DNA of 64,000 bases from Aaosphaeria pasadenensis (lineage: Eukaryota > Ascomycota > Dothideomycetes > Pleosporales): assembly GCA_022813625.1 (NCBI GenBank), contig JAKLMB010000001.1, positions 1,488,001 through 1,552,000 on the forward strand. Direction: 5' to 3'. The notes beneath the pieces are model-generated. The model was not told the origin of the DNA. It was given only the letters and a program-made list of their open reading frames with translations, and searched no databases. This document shows positions 46,486 to 57,119 of the stretch, in pieces. Position 1 is the stretch's first letter; each line of letters begins with the position of its first letter. The position numbers were made by a program, and so were the translations under genes.

Positions 46486-46860
46486 ATGGACTCACTGGGT
46501 AGTGCCGGTCTCAGCGCCTTTGGTGGAGACCCCAAGACGCAAATTATGCGCCAGGTCCAGCAAGAAGCTGCCATGCAGAATGCGCGGATGCTCGTTGAGG
46601 TGCGTTGCTCTCAATTTGGGCCTGGATCAATTATTTTGAATTTCTCCAGAGTCGTGATTATATGGAATACTGATAAGGAATAGAAACTCAACGAACATTG
46701 CTTCGAACGTTGCGTGCCAAAGCCCGGAAGCTCCCTCTCCAAGGGCGAAGAGACTTGCTTCACATCGTGCATGGAGAAGTACATGCAGGCCTGGAATACC
46801 GTCTCGAAACAGTACGTCGCCCGGATACAGCAAGAGTCGCAGAGCGGAAGGAGCCTATAG
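46486..46860 (+). CDS. tim13: Mitochondrial small TIM chaperone Tim13
   Basis: Two exons, 46486-46599 and 46684-46860, encode 96 aa. Twin CX3C motifs are present: C44-FER-C48 and C63-FTS-C67, spaced 14 residues as in the family. The start is MDSLGSAGLSAFGG. Tim13 forms a hexamer with Tim8 in the intermembrane space and carries Tim23-type and beta-barrel precursors. Import uses Mia40 oxidation of the twin Cys; there is no presequence, as expected. Confidence 0.95.
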
Positions 46861-47268
46861 ACGAGAATAGTGGGTTCATCGGGAGAACCGCAGGGGAAAC
46901 TTCATGATTCTAGGCTTTTCCATAATGAAATGCCCATTTCGCGTGCAGTATACGACACAGCCTTGTGTCGGCGGAGCCTGCAAATGTATGATATACGCTG
47001 GTGTTGGATCACGCATTGTTATTGAGAGATGGTTCCCTCAAGTGGGGGACCGGGGTGTACATTAATGTAACATGCACCACAAAAGTCAAAGAAATATAAA
47101 TCACGGGAATGACTCTACGATCCGTAGTGGTTATATACACACAAAAAATTCATTAAGATCGCCGTTATACAATGCTATCTCAGAATAACTCCGTTATATG
47201 CAGGCGCTTAACATGAGGGTGCGTGCATACATATGATATCAGATACTTAACCAAACCATTGTTGGCAA
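46861..47268. other. Convergent 3' spacer
   Basis: This lies between TIM13 and NUC1. It contains TTATTG and a TATATAC run, with no gene. Confidence 0.5.
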
Positions 47269-48270
47269 CTAATTCTTTCCAAAACTCTTCTGTCTTTCTT
47301 TGTACTCCTTGATGATAAGGGAGCAGTTTGTGTCCTGACAGAGTCTCTTTCGTCGGTGTGGCTCGAGTTTAGAAGCAAACTCTAGACCACTTGCCTTTTC
47401 GACCGCCTCAAGTGGTACTTCGAAATCGGTGATGGGCTTGTTGTTGGCAATCACTGCATTTGGCAGCACGAAGGCTCCCAAAGCCACTTTTCCACCAGGA
47501 ACGCCATCTTCCGCAAGAATGACCTTGTAAAAATGTGTTGGTACCGCAACGTTCGGAGGCTGGCCAATAACCTCGTAGGTCACCCTCCACTTGCCGTCGG
47601 GATCGCGCTTGGGCAGATACAACGGGCCAGTGACAATACGGACAGAGGGATACGTTTTTGTCAATCGTCGGCAAAAGTCTTCGAAATGTGCCCAGTAGTC
47701 TCGATTGAATCCATCGCCAACCTGTGGGCACATGTTGCTTAGAAGAAATGTGTCGTCCATTGCTCCCTGGCTCCACTTCGCATCAGCTGCAGGAACCTGG
47801 TGTCCACGGTCGTAGCCTGAACGAAAGTAGTCCTTGAGTTTCGCGCGGAACATCTCCGGGATCGATACATCCTCCACAAAGACACTGTGCTTTCGATCGG
47901 CATTGTTTTGAGCGAGCGATTCTGGAGTGATGTGTTCGGCGACCCACGCCGGGTTTCTGGTTCGACGATCGAAGGAGGAGGTAAGGGAAGCAGCAGGCTT
48001 AAGGTCAGCGACAGGTCCCGGGAACCCGTACTGAAAGAGGCCATTCGGATCTACGAGAGGTTTCACAGCTGGTTTAACGGGGTATGCAGGTACAGCGACC
48101 GGAGGTTGAGCCGTTGGCGATGGCGGGCCAGCTGCTGTGGTAGTCGTGGTTGTTGTCGTACTTGTTACGGTAGGAGGTGTCTGTTTCTTGAATGAGAACA
48201 GAGCTGCTGTGCTTGCTGCGCCAGCGGCAGCACCAGCAGCTGCAATGATTGCGAATGTGGCCTTCGACAT
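47269..48270 (-). CDS. nuc1: Mitochondrial nuclease Nuc1 (EndoG family)
   Basis: An intronless frame encodes 333 aa starting MSKATFAIIAAAGAAAGAAS. A short hydrophobic N-terminus acts as mitochondrial anchor. A Thr/Pro linker and a DNA/RNA non-specific nuclease domain follow. The catalytic motif is YDRGHQVPAADAK (His), and the metal-binding Asn is in MCPQVGDGFNRDYW. The enzyme degrades DNA and RNA in mitochondria and can move to the nucleus during cell death in fungi and animals. All key residues are visible. It is head-to-head with the TcdA-like gene. Confidence 0.95.
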   Translation of the reverse strand: MSKATFAIIAAAGAAAGAASTAALFSFKKQTPPTVTSTTTTTTTTAAGPPSPTAQPPVAVPAYPVKPAVKPLVDPNGLFQYGFPGPVADLKPAASLTSSFDRRTRNPAWVAEHITPESLAQNNADRKHSVFVEDVSIPEMFRAKLKDYFRSGYDRGHQVPAADAKWSQGAMDDTFLLSNMCPQVGDGFNRDYWAHFEDFCRRLTKTYPSVRIVTGPLYLPKRDPDGKWRVTYEVIGQPPNVAVPTHFYKVILAEDGVPGGKVALGAFVLPNAVIANNKPITDFEVPLEAVEKASGLEFASKLEPHRRKRLCQDTNCSLIIKEYKERQKSFGKN

Positions 48271-48696
48271 GGTGTAGATTGGCTATGGGTGGAAAGCAAA
48301 AACAAAAGGCTAGCAGTCCAACACCTGAACTCTGTAAAACCACTCCGCTTTATGTGAGAACTACCCGGTCCCGAGATCAGCTGCACCGACGGCGCGTGCA
48401 ATATGTTTCAGACGCGTCGGGCTCTGCCCTATGGTTTATCGGCGGCTATCGATTGAATTTCGAGGTCATCTGGAGAAACCCAAAAAGAGAAATTTGGGGT
48501 CATTATACGCTTTCCCATTTGGTGTTAGCGTGGAACATGGTCGAATTCTCGAACCCTCGAACAACTCGCGTGCCTTGACCGCAAGAGCATACACATCACT
48601 CGATGCTTAAATTTCTTACCGCTTCTCATCACTCAACAATTCGTTGCCTGAAGATTTGAATCATCCAAACTTGTCACTTTCGAGCGGGATTTGGCA
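48271..48696. promoter_or_regulatory. Divergent promoter NUC1/TCD
   Basis: The 426-bp shared upstream region lies between the two starts. No specific site is claimed. Confidence 0.4.
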
Positions 48697-50373
48697 ATGA
48701 TGGCCTCCTGGTTTTCCAAGGCCACGACGGCAACGACGAATCTTGTGACCAGCAGCGCCAATCATCATCGCCCGCAAAATAATCAAGCTCAACTGGTCAC
48801 TGTCGCTGTCGTCTCGGGAGTTGTTGTAGGGACTGCCATTCTGGGAATGCAGAAGGCACTTCGGATGTACAAGGTAGATAAGCTGAAAGAGTCGATTCCA
48901 GATATAGATGAGAATCATCACGCAACGAGGGTGAGTCTCCTGTATCATGTGATCGGTCTTTCAAATCACCCAAATCGATTATAATAGCTAACCCTCCCCA
49001 GCTCACCGAATATGGAGGAGCTTCTGGATGGTTTGCAAGCGCTGAAGATAAGCGTAGTATTGAGCTTGCAGCAAGAGCAAGGAAGGGAGACTATGACGAC
49101 GGTGAGCCCCGCAATCTAGGAGAATGTCCGATATACTGACGAATTGTCAGAATTGATCTTGGAGCAATTGGCACGAAACAGAGTCTTCTTGACTGATGAG
49201 GGACTTGAAAGTCTACGCTCATCCTTCGTCGTGGTGGTGGGCTGTGGTGGCGTGGGGTCTCACGCAATAGCCGCCTTAGCTCGTTCTGGTGTGTCAAAAC
49301 TTCGGCTCATCGATTTTGATCAAGTTACGTTGTCTTCCCTAAATCGACACGCGGTTGCCACGCTTGCAGATGTAGGTACTCCTAAGGTACATTGTATTCG
49401 ACGACGTCTGGAGCAAGTCACTCCCTGGACACATTTCGAATGCCGCAATGAGCTATTCGGCGAGGACACTGCAGATTCACAGCTGGCGCCTATGGACGGA
49501 CAAGAGCCAGACTTTGTCATCGATGCCATCGACAACATCGACAGCAAAGTCGCATTGCTTAACTATTGCTACAAGAACAAAATCCCTGTAATATCCTCCA
49601 TGGGCGCTGGATGCAAATCGGACCCCACAAAGTTGTTCATAGGAGACATATCGGCCAGCACAGATGACCCCCTCTCCAAGTCGACCAGGCGTAGGCTCCG
49701 GGCATTAGGAGTCAAACAAGGTATACCAGTTGTATTCTCTACAGAGAAGCCTGGTCCTGGCAAGGCCGAATTATTGCCTCTGCCCGAAGAAGAATATGCA
49801 AAAGGCAGCGTGACCGACCTCAGTGTCCTTCCAGACTTCCGTGTACGAATCCTTCCCGTGCTAGGCACCATGCCAGCAATATTCGGTCTCGCAGTCGCGA
49901 ACCACGTCATTCTAGAGCTTACGGGCTACCCCCATGATTATCTCCCTGCCAAGTCAAGAGATAAGATGTACGATGGGATCCTAGGTGCTCTCCAAGGATT
50001 CGAAGAAAGACTAGCTAAGCACAATGGCTTCGATGCCCAAGGTCTGAGGATTCCGCTCACCCCTGAGGATGTCGGATACCTCGTGGAAGAGGTCTACCAT
50101 GGCCGAAGCGTCATCAGCGGATTAGCTACCCGTCTATGTCTCGTCCGCTGGCACCGACCAAGCGAAGACTTCATTGATAAGCGTACACCAGGCCAAAAGA
50201 ACTCTCTGTTGCAGATGAATGAGCTTGTGTGCATGACGAAAGAGGAGGCTGTGAAGCATGAGAAGAAAGTCTTGATGGGCCGCAAGGCACCCGAAGACCT
50301 TTACGACAGGAGAGTCGTCGATGCTGTCAACCGCAAGATGCTCGAAGAGGAAGCATTTAGCAGATACCGGTAA
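48697..50373 (+). CDS. tRNA threonylcarbamoyladenosine dehydratase (Tcd1/TcdA-like)
   Basis: Three exons, 48697-48930, 49002-49101 and 49151-50373, encode 518 aa. An N-terminal TM segment (VTVAVVSGVVVGTAIL) precedes the ThiF/E1-like domain. That domain has VVVGCGGVGSHAIAALARSG and VTLSSLNRHA. DFVIDAIDNIDSK follows, with a SSMGAGCKSDP block. The TcdA family uses ATP to cyclise t6A37 to ct6A in ANN-decoding tRNAs. Yeast Tcd1 and Tcd2 sit on the mitochondrial outer membrane via such a TM, which fits here. Exon 2 encodes LTEYGGASGWF. Which of Tcd1 or Tcd2 it matches is not settled. Confidence 0.9.
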
Positions 50374-50823
50374 TCTAAATAACGTTTACGAGGCCACCGA
50401 TTCAGAATGATTACAATAAATACAACGTACACGATATACATTTAGTATAAAGAAAACAATAGACTTCAATTTTGTCGCAAGACTACAGCTCATGATTTGT
50501 TGCCTTCACTCAAAATCAATCCAGTAGTAGTAGTCGATGATTACACCATGATTAGTTTACTCTGTACTTGATCAATTTGGAAATATTTGGACGTCCGAAC
50601 GCGCGAGTAATGGTCCATTTGGTCTGCTGCGGCTTGTAACTGGTCAGTGGTACCTTACATTATTCGGCGCTTCTTCCCCGGGCACAGACTGGCTTGGCGC
50701 GTTGGGAAAGCTCCCCAACCATCATTGACCGCGTCCTCCAGAACGTAGATCGCATCACCAAACCCTTCTCTTGCAACTTCACAACTCCAACCCCCAAACC
50801 AACCTTCTATCTCACTCGACACA
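50374..50823. other. Intergenic, 450 bp
   Basis: 3' flank and promoter; nothing else is seen. Confidence 0.5.
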
Positions 50824-51696
50824 ATGCCTCGCGCATCATTATCGAATCCTGTACCAGAGGTACCTCAGCCAGGTATGTAATGAACCTTCTCACGTCCGTC
50901 AAATCGACGAATTAACACCTTCACAGTCGTACCTGCTACTGGCCCACGAGCCTTCTCGCAAAAGGATCTCCCACCCTCAGTAGAAGCCGCCTACTACCGG
51001 AAATGCATCGAACTGCGACGACGAATCCACGACATCGAAGAGAACAATGACGGGACCCGCCTCCGGATAAAGCGACTCAACCGCGCGATCACCAAGATGC
51101 GCCTCGAGCGAGCCTTCATTTTAGAAGCACTCCACAAGCACATGGAATACAACGTCGACGACTCCGACCGAAGCAGCAGCCCACCACCAACACCAACCGA
51201 CAAACCTCTCCGAAGCAAGCGAAGCCATAGGCAGAAGACACCTCCAGGAGGCGGAGCGCAACTGGGCAGCGATTTACCAGGCACGGCACAGCAAGGCAGC
51301 CCCGGCTCGACGACGGCACACCGACAGACGCTCGCGGCATCACACCTGATGTCGAGCGCCCAGAGCACCCCGGATCCCAGCGGGCGAAACCCATTCTTCA
51401 GCACCGTCACCGCCGCCGCAGCCTCGCCTCAAGCAATCAACGGAACATCGCAACCCGCGGCTTCATCGCTTTCAGCACGCCAGACGGCCCGCGCCGAGGC
51501 CGCAGCCGCAGCAGCAGAATCGACGCCCTCGCGAGGCCGCACGTTTGACCCAGCGTACGACGAGACGCCCGCGGCTGCCGGGTCGAACTCAAGCGCCAAC
51601 GCCGGGGCGAACGAGGCGAAGGAGGAGAACGGAGACGGCGGGGACACCGAGATGGGGGATGCACCGGACACCACCTTCGCGTCCGTCAACGGATAG
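50824..51696 (+). CDS. Putative INO80 complex subunit F-type protein
   Basis: Two exons, 50824-50872 and 50927-51696, encode 272 aa starting MPRASLSNPVPEVPQ. Residues about 36-95 form a basic coiled-coil block: YYRKCIELRRRIHDIEENND, then RIKRLNRAITKMRLERAFIL. This is the shape of the INO80 subunit F (TFPT-like) domain found in chromatin-remodelling subunits. The rest is Ala/Ser/Pro/Gly-rich and probably disordered. The 3' half of the CDS is GC-rich relative to neighbours. The assignment is from motif style; a general nuclear coiled-coil protein is the alternative. Confidence 0.68.
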
Positions 51697-52390
51697 ATAG
51701 ACTCATGTTACGAGTAGTCATACCTCTCGTGTTGGGCCGCGGAGAAAAAGGCGTTCTGTTTTGATATCGATTCGATGCTCCATTTTTTCTGACTCTCTCT
51801 CCTTCCTGTTTTCCACGTCAAGGGCGGGGAGGGCGGGCGATGGGTTTTTACTTCATTAGCGACATGTTTTCTCTCTCTGTCTCTCTTCCTTTCTGTTTGA
51901 TTGTTCCAATTGATGTTTTGTCTGTACTGTGTGTTCGATCACTATCAACCCCCTTTTTCGTGTATCGAGGGGCTGAAACAAAAGTGATCCGAGGATGTTA
52001 AGATAGAGAAGATAATGGATGGAAAAACAAACTCATACTACTTGAAAAATCACCGTGATGGATGGTTTCTAGGCTATGTGATGCGTGATGATGGTTTCCG
52101 ACTGGGAATGGATTGCGTTGTTGCTTTTCGACCTAAAGGTGGTGGGTATTGCGGGATATGAACAGATGTCATTTGTGAAAGTGGTTTCACTCATCGAACA
52201 ACAGTCAATACATGTAGTCTCATCTGACAAGGGCGGGCTAATCGATGCATCATCCATCACAGCAAACAACGAAATGCACGCACGCATGCACGCACGCATA
52301 GATATGATAGTTTTGAAAAGATTAAATACGTTTGTGTTTCTAAGACAAGAGAAAGGTCCAACGCCTCTCTTGTTGATATCTAGGTGTGGT
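51697..52390. other. Convergent 3' spacer, 694 bp
   Basis: This contains CT-rich tracts (51790-51900) and a CGCACGCATGCACGCACGC repeat near 52278-52298. No gene is supported. Confidence 0.5.
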
Positions 52391-53738
52391 TTAAATATGT
52401 TCGAAAGCCAAAGCGTCGCCAATTTCCTGCCATAACCTCCGTTTCCGCCTGTGCCAGTCGCGGCGCGACTCGAGCCCCTTCCACGGCCTTGCGGAGCGTC
52501 GGCGGTCGAACGTCGAGCGAGGGGCGAGCAGGAGCGGGGGTTCTTGGTCGTCTGGTGCGGCGGGCGCGGGCGTGTCGTTGCCGGTGTTGCTGCTACTTCG
52601 GGTGCCGAGCTTGAGGGAGAGGAGGATGAAGACGCCGGCGATGAGGATGGCGAGGAGGAGCATGATTTTGCGTTTTATGGTGCGGCGCTGGTAGCCCGAG
52701 GCGACTTTGAGTTCCTTGTCGGCCTCCTTGACGTCCGTGGCCATGCGCTCGACGTTGTAGTCGATGCGGTCGAGCATGCTGCCTTGGTCGATGACCATGG
52801 TCTGGAGCTCCTGGAAGATGTTGGCGAGCTCGATGATGCCCTGCGCGATGTCTTCGATCTCGCGCTCGCGCTGCGCGATCAGGGATTCGTTGGGGTCGTG
52901 GCGCCGGCGCTGCTGCTGGGTTTGGAGGAGCGTTGATTGCGAGAAGGATCGGTCGGCGTCGGATTCTTGGAGGGCTGGGTCGTTGTAGGGGTTTTGGACG
53001 GGAGTTGCGGAGCGGAAGGGCGAGTCGAAGCCGCCCAGGTCGCGGAGCTCTGCGGGTTATGTTAGTTGTGGTTATTCGATTGTAGGGGAATGGGATTGGG
53101 CGTACTCTTGAGATATGCGGCTTGCTTCTTGCGGAACATTGCGCTCACATCGCCAACACGGGATGCAAGAGATATTTTCAGATTCTTCGCCATGATCTCC
53201 TCGCCCTGATTGATGTTTCCCTGCTGTTTCGATTCCCGCACCATGAGGTCTATTCTCTTGATGGCCTGTTGGCATTTCTGAAAGCTGCGCGTGATCTCCT
53301 GGGTCAATTGCTCGATCTCCCTCTCCTCCCGCTTCTTGACTTCCTCATCGTCGAAGCCGGGAAGCACGTGCTTTTGGTGCAGCTGGTCGAGCTTGCGGGT
53401 GTGTTTTGCGATGTCGGCGAGGTGTTCTGTGATCTCGTCTTGGACGTCGAGCCATCGCGGAGGCAGTAGGTCCATTTCTATTACGGCATCTCCATCGTCC
53501 TCGAATGCCGCCGAGGACATGAGGCCGAGGCGTTCCTCGGAAACTCGGCCATCGCTGTAGCCATTGGAGCCAGGACCGCCAAATCGCGTCTTCTTCACGG
53601 GGTGGTGGGAATAGGACTGGCGGTAGGAGATGAAGCTATTGGGGGTTTCAAAGAGGCTACGTCAGCGGGAGAGGTCACCCCAGAGGGAGCTGCAGGAGAG
53701 GCAGGATATGCATACAGGTTGGTGCGATCCCGCCACAT
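52391..53738 (-). CDS. tlg2: t-SNARE Tlg2 (syntaxin-16 type)
   Basis: Three exons, 53738-53716, 53635-53106 and 53049-52391, encode 403 aa. It starts MWRDRTNLFISYRQSY, the conserved Tlg2 N-peptide that binds the SM protein Vps45. A Habc-type three-helix region follows (LDVQDEITEHLADIAKHTRK). A Qa-SNARE motif with the ionic-layer Gln in MVIDQGSMLDRID precedes the TM segment IMLLLAILIAGVFILLSLKLG. A C-terminal luminal extension of about 65 residues is Arg-rich near the end. Tlg2 acts at the trans-Golgi/early endosome. The first intron acceptor (CAATAG) gives NLFIS. Confidence 0.94.
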
Positions 53739-54909
53739 AGCGTAGGCAGGTAGCGCGCGATGGAGTCTAGGTCATGATAGAGGGTTGCAGGGCGTTGAGG
53801 ATAGCGGAGATGCAGCTGAACGGGTTGGTTGAGTTGGTTGTGGCAATGCAAACAAAAAAGGTGGCTTAGGAGAGAAGGGTGACAGGTAGCGAACGATGAT
53901 GTTGGAGGATGGTTTCGAACGCCGCAGAGCCTCCCGAAGGTAGGGGCTTGGCTATGTACCTACGTTGTATCTTTCTATAGTAATTAAAGAAGCAGATACG
54001 GAGTACTACTTAATCTGATTGTACGTCTATGAGATGCAGTTGTATCAATGGTTATAAAATTTTGATAGCAATCAAGTTCTTGTAATACCATTCGATGAGA
54101 AAAAACAATACCAAAGATTGGTTCTTGGGTCGTCGCAGTACAGGCCGTGTATGCCTTGTTCACATGTCTTGGGGGGGTACGTATGATGCAAGCAAGGGTA
54201 CCGTAAGATGTGAGGCGAGGCGAGGCGTAAACCCCGTGATGAAGAGAATTAGCGGCACTTTCCCACCCGTAAATAGAACATTTAGCAAACATGTACGGAG
54301 TAACTAGGTAGTATGTAGAGGTAGTCAGGCAATTAGATGATGAAGTCTGAGAGGAGAGCTGGCGCGTCTATCAGCAGGGAAATGAGGGAACGGGGGGGGG
54401 ATGGGCTGGACTGGACTATACTTACCATAGACCTGAGTAGTGGTGGGAGTGGCAGCCTTGTATTATTGTATGGACAAACAGTTACTGTTCAGTGAACGTG
54501 TGTTGACTACTGCTCATAGTATTTCTACTAATACCCAATCATTCCTACTAATAAGCAACTACTTGCCTACTTGATTGTAGTTTAACAAACACTACGGACG
54601 GAGTACTTAATACTACTTAGTTAACTACTGTGTACTTACCTACTCTGTTGCTGCTGCTTTGACTGCTGCTCTCTCCCGCCCTCCCGTCTCCGCCCTGCCC
54701 TCCTCCACACCAGAACCCACCTGCACCACCATTACCCATTCACACACCCAAGACCCTTTTTCTCAAACCAACTTCCCTCTAACTCTCTCCAACTCTCCAA
54801 CACTCCTCTCAACCACTTTTACACCTTTACATCACTCCTCACTCTTCACCTCCACCTCCACCTCCACCTCACCTTTCCAACTTCTTTTCCACTTTCCTAC
54901 AGATAAAAC
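53739..54909. promoter_or_regulatory. Calmodulin upstream region with TACGGAGTAC repeats and CT-rich leader
   Basis: TACGGAGTAC-like words occur at 53997-54006, 54294-54302 and 54598-54606. A G9 tract lies at 54392-54400. A pyrimidine-rich leader of about 250 bp precedes the start and includes ACCTCC tandem units at about 54848-54872. This is typical of strongly expressed fungal genes. Confidence 0.5.
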
Positions 54910-55984
54910 ATGGTGCGTCTACCCCTCGCTCCCTTCCCAAACTACCTTCCATACCCCGCCCCGCTCTTGGAAAACATCACGATAACTATGTTCACACAAA
55001 CACGTACGCATACCTGGGGCGCGCATTCACTAACATCCCTTCTCTAGGCTGACTCTCTCACCGAGGAGCAAGTCTCCGAGTTCAAGGAGGCCTTCTCTCT
55101 GTTCGTAAGTCATCCCCTTTCCTTTCACACGCTTTCAGCCCTCAGCCCTCAGCTCGAGCTTTATTTCCCCTCTGCCGCTGCCTACCACACACACATAAAC
55201 ACACAACAATCCTGTGTGCGCTCCGCAATCACGACCTTGCTAACATTGACCGCTCCTGTAGGACAAGGATGGCGATGGTTAGTTTCCCCTCTTTCGCATC
55301 TTCCCGTACAACTTCGATATCGCTGCATTCTGGATCGTAACTGCTTGCTGGATGGCTGGACCGTACTATCGTCGCATCAGCCGTCAGGCTGCCCGCATTC
55401 TGCGATGACGACCACCCACCGCCGCTCGTCTTCCCTCAACAAGCCCGCCCCGCGTCACCAATAATTCGTACAATAATGGCCTCACTAACCGTTTTATTAT
55501 AGGTCAAATCACCACCAAGGAATTGGGTACCGTCATGAGGTCGCTCGGCCAGAACCCCAGCGAGTCCGAGTTGCAAGACATGATCAACGAGGTCGATGCT
55601 GACAACAACGGCACCATTGACTTCCCAGGTACATATGGCAATTTCCGCCGCATGCGCAATGCAGCAACTGACTTCCTGGTGCAGAGTTCCTCACCATGAT
55701 GGCCCGCAAGATGAAGGACACCGACTCCGAGGAGGAAATCCGGGAAGCTTTCAAGGTCTTCGATCGCGATAACAACGGTTTCATCTCCGCCGCGGAATTG
55801 CGCCACGTCATGACCTCGATTGGCGAGAAATTGACCGACGACGAGGTCGATGAGATGATCAGGGAGGCTGATCAGGATGGCGATGGACGCATCGACTGTG
55901 AGCATTGCTGCGCCGCGCTGTTGCCTTGCGCTTACTGACATTCGATTAGACAACGAGTTCGTCCAGTTGATGATGCAGAAGTAA
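54910..55984 (+). CDS. cmdA: Calmodulin
   Basis: Six exons, 54910-54912, 55048-55104, 55262-55277, 55503-55628, 55685-55897 and 55950-55984, encode 149 aa. Exon 1 is the ATG codon alone. The protein reads [19 protein letters not shown] and contains four EF-hands with loops [36 protein letters not shown] and [12 protein letters not shown]. All calcium-binding positions are intact. It is the universal calcium sensor that activates calcineurin, CaM kinases and others. Position 13 region SEFKEAF has Phe where many fungal calmodulins have Tyr. The intron layout (after ATG, within the first EF-hand) is as in other ascomycetes. Confidence 0.98.
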
Positions 55985-57119
55985 ACCTTTGTCAGTTTGA
56001 TTCACGATTGGTACATGCATACGGCTATGTGGTTATGGTTGAGACTTCCCTGCAACGAGTAACGGATCGGTTTATTGGTTGAGGCACCGGCTGCTTAGAA
56101 GACTCATTTGCTGTTTCTTGTCAACAATTAAGCCTTTGATGGAGGACTGCACTCCTGATATCCTCTATTCTATTCATTGGTGCCATACTTTTGTGCTTTT
56201 TTGCTGTCTTCACTTCACACTAATGGGTCGATTGTGACGATTTTCACTTCTCCCCGCGTACTCTCAGTATGATGGCCGCCGATGACTATTTTTTGCTTAA
56301 AACCCATGAGGGCAAATGCTCCGCTCACGTTCCTACAGATACAATGGGAGTATAAATAAAACCGTACTTGGCATTGCCCAGACCCTGGGCCTGCATTGCA
56401 GGCTGGTCTAGCCTAGAGGTACAGGCAAGCAGGGCTGTTCGACCAACACAACACACATTCTGAGGAATATTATATTCTTCGTGTATCTAAATCAGATGCT
56501 TCTTATACTTCCGCACCGCGGTCTTCAAGTGGGGTTCGCAGTATTGCTTCATAAGCTAGGAAAAATGAAAATCACGTGCTTGATACCCGGCGTGGAGTTG
56601 CGATTGCACTTGGATAGGTACCCAAGGTAGGTGCGACCTAGCTACGGTGGAATTATCTCAAATCAGGTACGTAGTTGTTCAGCTTTACATTGATCGAGCA
56701 TTCTTACAAGTACTAACTTTGTTACTACAGCCAATTCGCTCAAGCCTCATTTTACTTGTCCTCAATCGGTCACTGCTCTTTGTACAGATGGCTATCAGTG
56801 TGGCTTTCTTGAGCAATGCCCGTCCAACAAAGGCAACATGTTCTTATTGGGCGTCTCTCGAGTTTACGAAATACTGTAGGTTACTTCGAAACACGGTCTT
56901 TCAGTTGGACATAAGGCTCTTTCTTCTCGTTGAGTTCGCTCTAAAGTACAGAGTGTGCGAACCACTTTGGACTGGCTATCCTTCGCAACTCTTTGTCCGT
57001 CATGAATAACTGCCAACAATCCCCCAACGAAACACTCATGGCTATCTTCAGGCTATAGATCTCCATCCACACACCAATTCGAGTCCATTCACCCTTCTAA
57101 TCTCTTACTACATCCAAAG
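55985..57119. other. Intergenic, 1.1 kb
   Basis: 3' UTR of calmodulin and promoter of the large gene. A 120-codon frame at 56647 is hydrophobic but unsupported. Confidence 0.45.

Noticed and set aside
56647..57009. 120-codon hydrophobic plus frame
   Set aside because: Not protein-like around the start, lies in the promoter of the large gene.
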